Of a DNA stretch of 64,000 bases, positions 16,874 to 24,947 are shown piece by piece. How positions within the stretch are numbered: position 1 is the stretch's first letter; every line of letters begins with the position of its first letter. The DNA is from Muriicola sp041358175 (GTDB taxonomy: Bacteria; Bacteroidota; Bacteroidia; Flavobacteriales; Flavobacteriaceae): contig NZ_JBGKBE010000001.1 in assembly GCF_041358175.1 (NCBI RefSeq), forward strand, positions 682,001 through 746,000, in the 5' to 3' direction. A model generated the notes under the pieces. The model was not told the DNA's origin. It made no database searches and was given only the letters and a program-made list of their open reading frames with translations. Made by a program: the position numbers and the translations under genes.

Positions 16874-16938
16874 CATGGAAAATCATGGGTGAGAAGTCTA
16901 TCCACCGAAGTTCGCTGTGGCGAACTAAAGGAGGAAGC

Positions 16939-16953
16939 CCAAGAGGGGGAGCT
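16939..16953 (+). repeat. Duplicate of the tRNA-Asn 3' end (putative att scar)
   Basis: CCAAGAGGGGGAGCT is identical to 16794-16808, which covers the T-stem 3' strand, acceptor 3' strand, discriminator and two further bases of tRNA-Asn. A short direct copy of a tRNA 3' end downstream of the intact gene is the usual footprint of tyrosine-integrase insertion. The interval between the copies is only about 130 bp and holds the terminator but no gene, so any element has been lost. Confidence 0.6.
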
Positions 16954-17126
16954 TGAAAATCAGGCAGTTGCATTCATTTGTGGCTGTCTTTTTTGTTTAA
17001 CGGCGTGCTTTTGGCGTGCTTTTTTTACATTCCAATAAATTCCTTTCCAATTTGAGTAGGTTTAACTACGCAAAGTTGTATAGAAAAAGACTAGTTAATC
17101 AAGATTGTTTGAAACATAAGACTTAT

Positions 17127-17176
17127 CTTAGGATCTAGTGCCGTAAGGTGTGAGAGTTCGAGTCTCTCCGCCTGTA
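17127..17176 (+). pseudogene. Orphan 3' half of tRNA-Leu (TAG)
   Basis: The sequence contains an anticodon loop CTTAGGA (anticodon TAG), stem strand TCTAG, a leucine-type long variable arm (TGCCGTAAGGTGT), T-arm GAGAG-TTCGAGT-CTCTC and acceptor 3' strand CGCCTGT with discriminator A17176. The 5' half is absent: 17122-17126 does not pair with the anticodon stem, and no D-arm or 5' acceptor lies upstream. The break falls at the anticodon loop, a known crossover location for tRNA-targeting tyrosine integrases. It is therefore best read as an attachment-site remnant, not a working tRNA gene. Confidence 0.8.
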
Positions 17177-17185
17177 CAAAGGGAA

Positions 17186-17212
17186 AGCCGACTTTTAGGA
17201 GTCGGCTTTTTT
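17186..17212 (+). terminator. Terminator following the tRNA-Leu fragment
   Basis: AGCCGACT (17186-17193) and AGTCGGCT (17200-17207) form an 8-bp stem with a 6-nt loop and a T-run. It probably came with the tRNA-Leu 3' fragment. Confidence 0.65.
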
Positions 17213-17395
17213 GTTTTGGTCAAACAATGGTCAAACAATGTTAAAACAATTGAGCTTTTTACTCTATTTGCCAAGAAACCAATAATACTGGATACTTCAC
17301 GACGAATTAATATGTGGATGGTCGAATTTAAACAACCTTCGCAATAGAAAAAGATAATTTAAGCAGAACCTTATTTACAAATTAAACTAAGCTTT
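17213..17395. other. Integration-zone spacer without a gene
   Basis: No coding sequence or RNA is recognised here. A short direct repeat GGTCAAACAATG occurs twice near 17218-17240, close to the expected position of an element end. The preceding stretch 16954-17126 likewise holds no gene, only a doubled GGCGTGCTTTT motif near 17000-17025. Confidence 0.4.
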
Positions 17396-17665
17396 ATGCA
17401 AGTCGTCTGTCTACAAGAAGAAGCTTTTTATGCCTTGTTCGATAAGGTAATCGAGCACGTTTAAACCAAACGAAAGGATAAGCCAAATAAATGGATCGAT
17501 TGCGAGGAAGCAATGCATATCCTCAGAATAAAATCTACAACGACTTTGCAGAAATTACGAGATGAGGGAAAAATCAGATTTAGCCAGCCCCAAAAGAAAA
17601 TAATTCTTTATGACCGTGATTCTCTAAATGTCTACCTTGAAAATCATGCTCGCGAAACCTTTTAA
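17396..17665 (+). pseudogene. Excisionase-type helix-turn-helix protein, inactivated by an internal stop
   Basis: The frame from ATG 17396 reads MQVVCLQEEAFYALFDKVIE then a TAA at 17462-17464 (codon 23). It continues in the same frame with KWIDCEEAMHILRIKS, TTTLQKLRDEGKIRF and KKIILYDRDSLNVYL to a normal stop at 17663-17665. This is the layout of the small HTH_17/MerR-like excisionase or regulatory proteins carried by Bacteroidota integrative and conjugative elements, 89 residues with one nonsense codon. The DNA-binding part is otherwise intact. No ATG well placed for re-initiation precedes the winged-helix core. It lies just inside the tRNA-Leu scar, where an element's recombination genes are expected. 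Confidence 0.8.
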
Positions 17666-17674
17666 CGAATAAGT

Positions 17675-17977
17675 ATGGAAACTAAAATTGATTCGGATTA
17701 TAAAAAGCCTTTAATTTAGGGTACGAAATGGCAAAGGAATTGAATTTGAAAAACCCTATGTTCAAAGGTCAAGATGCTGCACAAAACTCACCTAATCCAA
17801 TGCAAGCGGGTATACTTCAGTACATAGATGAAGTAATACTTTCAAGAAATAGGAATATTGATAAATCCGTCAATAGAAGAACACTTAAATCAAAAATAGA
17901 GAGAAAAGGCGAAAATAGGAATAAGGGAGAGGGCCTATCTTTTTAAGTTCGAAAAGGTAAGCTAAATATTCGGCGCA
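17675..17977 (+). CDS. Small orphan ORF region of the integrative-element remnant (hypothetical, 17728-17946)
   Basis: The longest ORF is 17728-17946 (72 residues), Lys/Asn/Arg-rich, with a middle helix MQAGILQYIDEVILSRNRNI. A 14-codon ORF precedes it at 17675-17719. I do not recognise either. Their position after the excisionase pseudogene, and termination just before the LytTR gene, suggest they are leftovers of the same mobile element. They could be non-functional fragments. Confidence 0.35.
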
Positions 17978-18685
17978 TCACTTCAAATACCCCTCCACAA
18001 AACTCTCCTTGAACGCACGTCCAATTGGCACAAAGGTCTCTTTATCAAAGAAAATACTATTGCCCGAAACCTTTAGAATTTTTCTGGTATTCACGATATA
18101 AGATTTATGCACCTGTGTAAACTGGACTGAAGGCAACGTCTGCAACCAATGTTTAAGGGAATGCGAAGTGAGGTGTTTCTTCTCGGAAGTAAAGATTTCG
18201 GTGTAGTCGGCCTCGGATTGTATAAAAAGAATGTCATCTATAGAAATCCGGAGATGTTCATAACCGGATTTGATAAAGAGGATTTCCGGTGCGGAATTAT
18301 TTTCAGGCACGATTTTTTCCGTATTCCGTTCGACCCCCGGGGCCGGTACTTTGGAGACCGCCTTTACAAACCGCTCGAACGAAAAGGGTTTTAAGAGATA
18401 GTCCACCACTTGGTATTCGTAGCTTTCCAAGGCATATTCCGAAAAGGCCGTGGTCAATATCACATGGGGTTTGTTCGGCAAAGCTTTCAGAAAATCAATG
18501 CCCGAAATCTTGGGCAGATGTATATCCAAAAAAATCAGGTCGATTGGCTCGATCTTCAAAAAATCCATCGCCTTGAGCGCATCGGCAAAAGTGGCTTTTA
18601 GCTTCATGTTCTCCATATCGGAGACAAACTTTTGCAGTACACGTTGTGCGGGTGGTTGATCCTCGATGATGATGCACCTTATCAT
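17978..18685 (-). CDS. LytTR-family response regulator
   Basis: A 235-residue regulator. It has a receiver domain (residues 1-about 120; acidic pocket IIIEDQ, phospho-acceptor Asp54 in FLDIHLP, conserved Lys in LLKPFSF) and a C-terminal LytTR DNA-binding domain (about 135-235; FIKSGYEHLRISIDDILFI, IVNTRKILKV). Its start overlaps the stop of the upstream kinase gene by 4 bp, so the two are translationally coupled. Direct repeats 21 bp apart in the divergent promoter region (19777-19831) are candidate targets. Confidence 0.95.
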   Translation of the reverse strand: MIRCIIIEDQPPAQRVLQKFVSDMENMKLKATFADALKAMDFLKIEPIDLIFLDIHLPKISGIDFLKALPNKPHVILTTAFSEYALESYEYQVVDYLLKPFSFERFVKAVSKVPAPGVERNTEKIVPENNSAPEILFIKSGYEHLRISIDDILFIQSEADYTEIFTSEKKHLTSHSLKHWLQTLPSVQFTQVHKSYIVNTRKILKVSGNSIFFDKETFVPIGRAFKESFVEGYLK

Positions 18686-19710
18686 GCACTTCCCTTTTTT
18701 AATTCCACGTTTAGATTAACCGAATATAGCGAATCGGTTTCTTGTATCGAAAGAGTGTGCGCGTCGGGATATATCAATTGCAAACGTTTTTTCACGTTAT
18801 ACAATCCAATACCTTGGGATAGGTCATCGGTATTGGTTTGTGGCCGATAGGAATTTGTGCACTCAAATTCCAAGATTCCATTTTCGGTTACATTGATATG
18901 GATCCTTATCGAAATATCTTCCGATTGGCTGGCCGTACTGTGCTTAAAGGCGTTTTCGACAAAAACGTTCAGGATTAACGGGGCAATCTGATAGCCCGAT
19001 CGGATATTTTCCGCATCAAACTCGACTTTACCCCTATTCTCGATCTGCAACTCACTCAACTGGGTAAAGTTCTTAAGGTGCTCGATTTCCTTTGGCAAGG
19101 GCACAAAATTTTCCTTGCAGTCATACAGCATATAGCGCAAGACCGAAGAAAGTTCCAGTATTATGGAAGGTGTTTTGGGCGAATTATCGATGGCGTAGGA
19201 ATACAAGTTGTTCAGGTTATTGAACAGAAAATGCGGATTGATCTGCGATTTCAGATATAGCAGTTCGCTTTCCTTGACCATGGCGTTAAGTGCCTCTACT
19301 TCTTGCTGTTTTTTTGAAGCATCCCAAGCGAATTTGAATCCGGCAAGGATGATAATAATAGGCATCACGTCGAGCAAACTAAACATGATTCCAGGAAAAT
19401 ACTGGCCACGTGTATCAAGGAAAAAGATACGTTCCAGTACAAATTCTTCCGTGATAATGATTCCGGCAATGACCAAGGCAACGAAGAGAAAAAAGAGAAT
19501 ATATTTTTTCCTATAAAAAAAACGGGGCAATAAAATGTAGTTTATAATAAAGGCACCGACCGCATAATTTATAAAAAAAGTAATCTGAAAGGGCTGTATC
19601 TGGGGCTGGTTCTTGTCGAACGAAAAGAAAAGGAACAGCACAACATGTAGCAGTACCTGAAAGAATACTTCCGCCGAAACGCTTTTATTCCATGTGAGTT
19701 TATTGGCCAT
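18682..19710 (-). CDS. LytS/YehU-type sensor histidine kinase
   Basis: A 342-residue membrane kinase. Four hydrophobic segments (about residues 17-30, 43-62, 70-88 and 109-127) precede a His_kinase domain with the phospho-accepting His160 in SQINPHFLFNNLN. A C-terminal ATPase region follows with the N-box VFVENAFKHS and GIGLYNVKKRL. There is no extracytoplasmic domain, so the signal is probably sensed in or near the membrane. It phosphorylates the LytTR regulator encoded directly downstream. Confidence 0.94.
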   Translation of the reverse strand: MANKLTWNKSVSAEVFFQVLLHVVLFLFFSFDKNQPQIQPFQITFFINYAVGAFIINYILLPRFFYRKKYILFFLFVALVIAGIIITEEFVLERIFFLDTRGQYFPGIMFSLLDVMPIIIILAGFKFAWDASKKQQEVEALNAMVKESELLYLKSQINPHFLFNNLNNLYSYAIDNSPKTPSIILELSSVLRYMLYDCKENFVPLPKEIEHLKNFTQLSELQIENRGKVEFDAENIRSGYQIAPLILNVFVENAFKHSTASQSEDISIRIHINVTENGILEFECTNSYRPQTNTDDLSQGIGLYNVKKRLQLIYPDAHTLSIQETDSLYSVNLNVELKKGSA

Positions 19711-19776
19711 CCTTCAAAAATACGGTTTTGTCACAGTTGTTATTTCGAAAATCCCCTATCGACAGATTTAAAGTGG

Positions 19777-19831
19777 TCAACGACATTTTTGTACGCTGTT
19801 GTCGTTTGTGATAAAGTTTCTGTCGTTCACG
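19777..19831. promoter_or_regulatory. Candidate LytTR binding sites between kinase and receptor genes
   Basis: TGTCGTTTGTG (19800-19810) and TGTCGTTCACG (19821-19831) are direct repeats exactly 21 bp apart. A third copy of the core lies inverted as TCAACGACA (19777-19785). Direct repeats two helical turns apart are the recognised target layout of LytTR dimers. The match to the AgrA-type consensus is only partial. The sites lie 68-122 bp upstream of the receptor ATG. Confidence 0.4.
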
Positions 19832-19898
19832 GAAAATTAGCTTTCCCAATGGTCTATAATCTTCATTTTTGACTAACGAATAAATAGTTGCTGAAAAC

Positions 19899-22292
19899 AT
19901 GAAAAGAGCATTGAAATACTTTGGACCTTTTTTAGCAGTATGTTTTTTGACTTTAGGTGTCAATCAAACATTCGCACAAAATGGAACCGTTACCATTAAG
20001 GGGACCGTCGTTGAAGAGTCGGGCGGACTTCCTATCGCCTTTGCCACCGTAATGGTTGCCAACAACGAGACCAAGGAGCCGATAGACGGCACCACCACGT
20101 TGGATGATGGCACCTTTACCTTTGAAACCGATGCGACCGATTTCTACATTGAAATAAGCTTTTTAGGTTTTCAGTCCAAAACCTATGGTCAGCCCCCCAG
20201 TCCGACCCAAACCATAGATTTGGGGATTATTGCCCTTTCGGAAGATGCGGAGCAATTACAGGAAGTAGTTGTCGAAGGAGAGATTTCACGCACGGAGTTC
20301 AAGTTGGATAAGCGTGTTTTCAACGTAGGTAAAGACTTGAGCAGCACTGGCGCAAGTGCTTTGGAGGTTCTTAACAACGTGCCTTCAGTGAATGTTAATA
20401 TCGAAGGTCAGGTTAGTTTAAGGGGAAGCCAGGGTGTGCAAATGCTCATCAATGGAAAGCCATCTATAATTGCCAGTGAAGAAGGAAATGCCTTGGGTAC
20501 CATCACTGCCGATATGATTGAAAGGGTCGAGGTCATTACCAATCCATCGGCCAAATACGATGCCGAAGGAACATCCGGAATCATTAATATTGTTTTAAAG
20601 AAGGATGAGCGAAAGGGGCTTAATGGTTCTATATCTGTAAATACCGGTACTCCTGCGGGGCACAGTGTTGGCGTGAGCCTGAACCGACGTACAGAAAAAT
20701 TTAACCTTTTCACCCAACTCGGGATCGGTCTTCGTGACTTGCCCAATGATATTGAGACGCGGAATGTCGATTTAACGAACAATACCAAGGTGCTGAGCAC
20801 AGGAACCGAATTCCGTAATGAGAACTACTACAATCTCGTTTTGGGAACCGATTATCATATCAATGATAATAATGTCTTGACACTTTCAGGAAATTTCTCA
20901 ATGGAAATTGAAGACCAACCTTCGAACACCAATTTTGCGTCACTCGATGCCAACGATGTGGTAACCTCGCAATGGCAAAGGACTGAAGTTACCGTAGCCA
21001 GAAACCCAAAATTTCAATATGAATTGCAATACAAAAAGGATTTTGAAAGCGATGAAGACCACACTTTGTTATTCAGTGCATTGGGCAACTTTTTTGGGAA
21101 AGATCAATCCTCGGAATTCAACAATACGACCATTTCCGGAGAAAATAATGACGCCACGCAACAAACTCGTACCGATTTCAAGGAATCCGTTTTCACCTTT
21201 AAGTTGGATTATACCAATCCCTTGACGGATAAATGGACCTTGGAAACCGGGGCACAATATGTATTAAACGATGTAGCCAACGACTTTGAGGTAAATGATC
21301 TGTTAAACGGTTCGTTTGTGAACGATCCGGGACTGACCAATGTTTTCGAATTCAATCAAAACGTTCTGGGTCTATATGGTACTGGCTCTTACGAGGGGAA
21401 AAAATGGGGCGTGAAAGGTGGCCTTCGTCTAGAACAGACCGATCTCAGCACACTGTTGGCAACAACGAACGAGGCCAACGACCAAAACTATACCAACCTG
21501 TTCCCCAGCCTACACACCTCATACAAGTTTACCGAAAAGGTATCGATACAGGCGGGCTATTCTAAGCGCATCTATCGCCCAAGAATGTGGGACCTAAATC
21601 CCTTCTTCAATATCCGCAACAATTTTAGCATCCGTCAGGGCAACCCCGCATTGATGCCTGAATTCACGGACTCATATGAAATTACAAGTATTTATATTTT
21701 GGGCAAGGCATCCTTGAATTTTGGAGTCTACTATCGCTATACCGACGATGTTATTGAACGAGTTTCCACTTTTGAAAACAACGTAAATACGGTCAGGCCC
21801 GAAAATATTGGAACCAATGGCACCACCGGAATCGAGTTCAACGCAAAGTACAGTCCGGCAAAATGGCTCACGCTGAACAGTGATTTCAATTACAGTCAAT
21901 TTAACCGTAATGGAATTTTTGAATCAACGGTTTTTGATTTCAGTGGGGACCAATGGTCTTCTAAATTGATGACCAAAATCAAGTTCCCCGCAGATTTCGA
22001 TCTCGAAATGACCGGAAATTATCGTTCTAGGTTTCGAACCGTACAAGGAGAGGTAAGCGACCAACTTTTTATGGACCTCGGCCTGCGAAAGAACATACTA
22101 AAGGGCAAAGCAGTACTCAACTTGAGTGTAAGAGATCTATTTGCCTCAAGAATTCAGGAAAACCAAATCGCCCAAGCCGATTTCGAGGTTTACAATCGTC
22201 GCTTCCGAGGGCGCTTTATCGCACTCGGGTTCAGCTATGGTTTTGGTAAGGGAGAGGCCATGCAATATTCAGGGCAAAGGCGAAGGTTCTAA
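19899..22292 (+). CDS. TonB-dependent receptor-like outer-membrane beta-barrel protein
   Basis: This 797-residue outer-membrane protein has a signal peptide, a CarboxypepD_reg-like domain (about residues 30-115; VTIKGTVVEESGG, PIAFATVMV), a TonB plug (about 130-235; LEVLNNVPSVNVNIEGQVSL, ITNPSAKYDAEGTSGIINIV) and a C-terminal barrel of the Bacteroidota outer-membrane beta-barrel family. It lacks a SusD-like partner gene, arguing against polysaccharide uptake. Siderophore, metal-complex or small-molecule import is possible, but the substrate is not visible. It is divergent from the LytTR two-component pair, which is its likely regulator. Confidence 0.92.
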   Translation: MKRALKYFGPFLAVCFLTLGVNQTFAQNGTVTIKGTVVEESGGLPIAFATVMVANNETKEPIDGTTTLDDGTFTFETDATDFYIEISFLGFQSKTYGQPPSPTQTIDLGIIALSEDAEQLQEVVVEGEISRTEFKLDKRVFNVGKDLSSTGASALEVLNNVPSVNVNIEGQVSLRGSQGVQMLINGKPSIIASEEGNALGTITADMIERVEVITNPSAKYDAEGTSGIINIVLKKDERKGLNGSISVNTGTPAGHSVGVSLNRRTEKFNLFTQLGIGLRDLPNDIETRNVDLTNNTKVLSTGTEFRNENYYNLVLGTDYHINDNNVLTLSGNFSMEIEDQPSNTNFASLDANDVVTSQWQRTEVTVARNPKFQYELQYKKDFESDEDHTLLFSALGNFFGKDQSSEFNNTTISGENNDATQQTRTDFKESVFTFKLDYTNPLTDKWTLETGAQYVLNDVANDFEVNDLLNGSFVNDPGLTNVFEFNQNVLGLYGTGSYEGKKWGVKGGLRLEQTDLSTLLATTNEANDQNYTNLFPSLHTSYKFTEKVSIQAGYSKRIYRPRMWDLNPFFNIRNNFSIRQGNPALMPEFTDSYEITSIYILGKASLNFGVYYRYTDDVIERVSTFENNVNTVRPENIGTNGTTGIEFNAKYSPAKWLTLNSDFNYSQFNRNGIFESTVFDFSGDQWSSKLMTKIKFPADFDLEMTGNYRSRFRTVQGEVSDQLFMDLGLRKNILKGKAVLNLSVRDLFASRIQENQIAQADFEVYNRRFRGRFIALGFSYGFGKGEAMQYSGQRRRF

Positions 22293-22355
22293 ACGAGGCT
22301 TCAAAAATTAGTTCGTATAACAAACACCTATACTAAACAATTAAATTCAAACACT

Positions 22356-22916
22356 ATGAGAAAAGTAATCTTTATGTTATCAATCGTCGCTTGTGCGACA
22401 GTTACGGCACAGTCCACATGGAAGGCCGACAATGCCCATTCCAAGGTAGGTTTTGCCATAACCCATTTAATGATTTCAGAAGTGGAAGGGCATTTTGGGG
22501 AATTCGACATCCAAGCTACGGCTGATGAGGAATTCAGCAATCCCGATTTTTCCGTCGATGTCAAAACGGCTAGTATCGACACCGATAACGACCGTAGGGA
22601 CGAACATTTGCGTAGCGGCGACTTTTTTGATGCCGAGGCACACCCATCCCTGACTTTTAAGACCACCTCTTTTGAAAAAACGGGCGACAAGACGTTTAAA
22701 TTGAAGGGAGACCTTACTATGCATGGAGTTACAAAACCAGTTACTTTAGAGGGAAAACTCAACGGAATCATAACCGACCAACGTAGTCAAAAATTAAAGG
22801 CAGGTCTAAAACTAACGGGAACCGTGGACCGCTTGGCCTTCGGGGTAGGGAGTGATACGCCCACATTGGGAGATGAGGTAGAAATGACCATTAATCTAGA
22901 AATGGCCCAGCAATAA
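22356..22916 (+). CDS. YceI family periplasmic protein
   Basis: A 186-residue lipocalin-like protein with a signal peptide ending at TVTAQ. It has the YceI pattern: WKADNAHSKVGFAITHLMIS, the strand FSVDVKTASIDTDNDRRDEH, HPSLTFKTTSFEK, LTMHGVTKPVTLEGKL and a final SDTPTLGDEVEMTINLE. YceI proteins bind isoprenoid or other amphiphilic molecules in a barrel. It follows the receptor gene by about 60 bp and may be co-transcribed with it. Confidence 0.93.
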   Translation: MRKVIFMLSIVACATVTAQSTWKADNAHSKVGFAITHLMISEVEGHFGEFDIQATADEEFSNPDFSVDVKTASIDTDNDRRDEHLRSGDFFDAEAHPSLTFKTTSFEKTGDKTFKLKGDLTMHGVTKPVTLEGKLNGIITDQRSQKLKAGLKLTGTVDRLAFGVGSDTPTLGDEVEMTINLEMAQQ

Positions 22917-22953
22917 AACAGGTTGGTGTTTGTTAGTGAGGAAAACGGTCAAT

Positions 22954-23040
22954 ATGGGAAGGTATCGAAAACATATCAAGATTTTATTTCTTTATCTTGT
23001 CTATTTGGCCGTTCTCCTTTTTTTAATAAAAATAGGATAG
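22954..23040 (+). CDS. Possible 28-residue single-helix membrane peptide
   Basis: An ATG-initiated frame encodes a basic start (MGRYRKHIK) followed by one hydrophobic helix (ILFLYLVYLAVLLFLIKIG) and a stop. It lies between the YceI and dioxygenase genes on the same strand. Charge arrangement and helix length fit a real micro-protein, but an AT-rich spacer can give this by chance. Confidence 0.25.
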   Translation: MGRYRKHIKILFLYLVYLAVLLFLIKIG

Positions 23041-23089
23041 CCTCATCGAGCAAATCCTAACTAGGCAACTTATTTAAGACAGCACTAAA

Positions 23090-23785
23090 ATGAAACGCAA
23101 GGAGTTTTTGACCAAAGGAATGGTCGGTTTGGGAGGAGTTGTTGCATTGACGGCACTGGCCAATTCGGGCAAAAAAAGTGAAATACCGGAGGAGTTCGTT
23201 TCTGAAGATTGTGCAGTTTCGCCCCGAGAGACCAAAGGCCCGTTTCCAAACAAAACCCCGGCGGACTATGTCCGTGAAAATATCATCGGCGACCGCAAGG
23301 GCGTTGCCTTGTTGGTTACCCTGACCATTTTGGACAAGAATTCCAATTGTGAACCTTTGCCGAGTGCTTTGGTCGATATCTGGCATTGCGATAATCAGGG
23401 CAATTATTCCGAATACGGCAATTCTCGAATGCAGCGCAACGACCTGACCCAAGAACATTTTCTAAGGGGCAGGCAGATCACCGATGCCAATGGAAGGGTA
23501 TCGTTCATCAGTATTTTTCCGGGGTACTATCGGGGGCGAGCACCGCACATCCATTTGGAAGTTTTAAATGGTAGCGAGAAATCATTATTGGTCACACAGA
23601 TCGCATTTCCGGAGGATATTTGCGATACCGTTTATGCAGCTCAAAATTATCAAGGACCCGGTTACGTCTCAAACTCGAGGGACGGAGTCTTTGGCAGTAG
23701 CCTAAAGCAAAATATGGCCGATGCCGTTTCCGGAAATATTTCGGATGGCTATGTGCTTGAAAAGTCGATTGTCGTAACGACTTAA
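23090..23785 (+). CDS. Intradiol ring-cleavage dioxygenase-like protein, exported
   Basis: Intradiol dioxygenases open catechol rings with a non-haem Fe(III). This 231-residue protein has an N-terminal export signal (MKRKEFLTKGMVGLGGVVAL, possibly Tat-like but with KRKEFL rather than a twin-Arg motif). The ligand set is complete: Tyr106 (DIWHCDNQGNYSEYG), Tyr147 (PGYYRGR), His153 and His155 (HIH). Further motifs are FLRGRQITDANGRVSF and ETKGPFPN. Secreted stand-alone members are common in Bacteroidota and their substrates are mostly undefined. Confidence 0.88.
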   Translation: MKRKEFLTKGMVGLGGVVALTALANSGKKSEIPEEFVSEDCAVSPRETKGPFPNKTPADYVRENIIGDRKGVALLVTLTILDKNSNCEPLPSALVDIWHCDNQGNYSEYGNSRMQRNDLTQEHFLRGRQITDANGRVSFISIFPGYYRGRAPHIHLEVLNGSEKSLLVTQIAFPEDICDTVYAAQNYQGPGYVSNSRDGVFGSSLKQNMADAVSGNISDGYVLEKSIVVTT

Positions 23786-23815
23786 ACATAGTACAAGAAT
23801 AAATTATTTAGAATT

Positions 23816-24325
23816 ATGGGTAGAAAATCTGAAAACACCTTTAGGGAATTCCATCGGTATCTTGGTTTCTTTTTGGCCGGAATCATGGCGGTCTATGCCA
23901 TAAGTGGAATCGTACTTACGTTCAGGAACACCGACTACATGAAAAGTGAAATACAGGTAAATCGCACCTTGAAAGCCAATTTGGAAGGCGAAGCTTTGGG
24001 AAGGGCAATGCAACGACGAGGTTTTAAAGTAGATAAAACCGAGGGCGATCTAGTATATTTTGACGGAGGCACCTATAACAAAGCCACGGGCGAGGCATCC
24101 TACACCGAGAAGAAACTGCCCATAGTTTTGGAAAAAATGAACAAACTGCATAAAATGCATTCGGGTAACCCATTGTTTTGGTTGGGTATCTTCTACGCTA
24201 TCGCGCTGTTGTTCTTTTCCGTTTCGGCCTTTTTTATGTTCCGACCGAGCGCACCGATTTATAAAAAGGGGCTTTATTTTGCGGGGGCTGGGTTTTTGCT
24301 TACGGTTATTTTGTTACTTGTTTGA
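23816..24325 (+). CDS. PepSY-associated membrane-helix family-like protein
   Basis: A 169-residue membrane protein with an N-terminal helix after FREFHRYLGFF (residues about 15-35), a soluble loop of roughly 80 residues and two C-terminal helices (about 115-140 and 148-168). The first segment resembles the opening of PepSY-TM proteins (HRYLGFFLAGIMAVYAISGI). A His-containing helix KMNKLHKMHSGNPLFWLGIF follows. PepSY-TM proteins often act with redox or iron-uptake systems. It lies 30 bp after the dioxygenase gene. Confidence 0.65.
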   Translation: MGRKSENTFREFHRYLGFFLAGIMAVYAISGIVLTFRNTDYMKSEIQVNRTLKANLEGEALGRAMQRRGFKVDKTEGDLVYFDGGTYNKATGEASYTEKKLPIVLEKMNKLHKMHSGNPLFWLGIFYAIALLFFSVSAFFMFRPSAPIYKKGLYFAGAGFLLTVILLLV

Positions 24326-24368
24326 TAAATTCATATCAATAAAATTATAAAATCAATTTGACGAAAAC

Positions 24369-24881
24369 TTAGTTGGAAGGAGGTCGATTATCCCTTTTTG
24401 GAAATTTAAGACTATCGGCGGGATAGGTTTCTTTCAGATAGCTCATCTGCGCCTTTGCCCAATCGGTGATCTTTGAACGTTGTTTATTAGTTAGCTTGGC
24501 TTCCGAATGAAGTCCGAAATACGTATAGGATGGTAAGGGCATCTCATGTTCCCCAACCATTTCGACGACCTCCTCGAATTTATGGTTTTGAACAAACAAG
24601 GGCAGGCTTGTAAAATCGGAAAAATTCAAATGTTTTTTTCCATCCTGCACATGATGATCAAGCCACCAGGCCACAGGCTGCACATTCGAATACCAGGGGT
24701 ATTCCGTTTTATTCGAATGGCAATCGTTGCACGAAACTTGTAATAGGTGGTTGACGTCACTCGGCACTTCGTACTTTGTGGCGATGTCATATGTCAAATC
24801 ATTGGATTCGTTTTTTTCAGGGCGGATGAACTGAATAATGATAAGTACAATTCCCAGTCCGATCAAGATTTTTTTTAACAT
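24369..24881 (-). CDS. Haem-binding domain protein (Haem_bd family)
   Basis: A 170-residue protein with one N-terminal membrane anchor (ILIGLGIVLIIIQFI) and a periplasmic domain. It carries a single CxxCH haem-attachment motif (Cys51-His55, SCNDCHSNKTEYPWY), then VQPVAWWLDHHVQDGKKHLN and the conserved EMPLPSYTYFG. Small mono-haem proteins of this family are frequent in Bacteroidota and probably carry electrons. It is convergent with the PepSY-like gene. Confidence 0.88.
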   Translation of the reverse strand: MLKKILIGLGIVLIIIQFIRPEKNESNDLTYDIATKYEVPSDVNHLLQVSCNDCHSNKTEYPWYSNVQPVAWWLDHHVQDGKKHLNFSDFTSLPLFVQNHKFEEVVEMVGEHEMPLPSYTYFGLHSEAKLTNKQRSKITDWAKAQMSYLKETYPADSLKFPKRDNRPPSN

Positions 24882-24947
24882 TGTTTATTAGTGTTAGTTT
24901 TTACTTCATATTACTTATGACTCGAAAGGATGTCAATGGTTTAGTAG

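Noticed and set aside
17127..17176. Functional tRNA-Leu
   Set aside because: No 5' acceptor, D-arm or 5' anticodon-stem strand precedes it.
17396..17665. Programmed stop-codon readthrough in the excisionase-like gene
   Set aside because: Plain TAA with no structure or context known to promote readthrough; decay is simpler in a region full of remnants.
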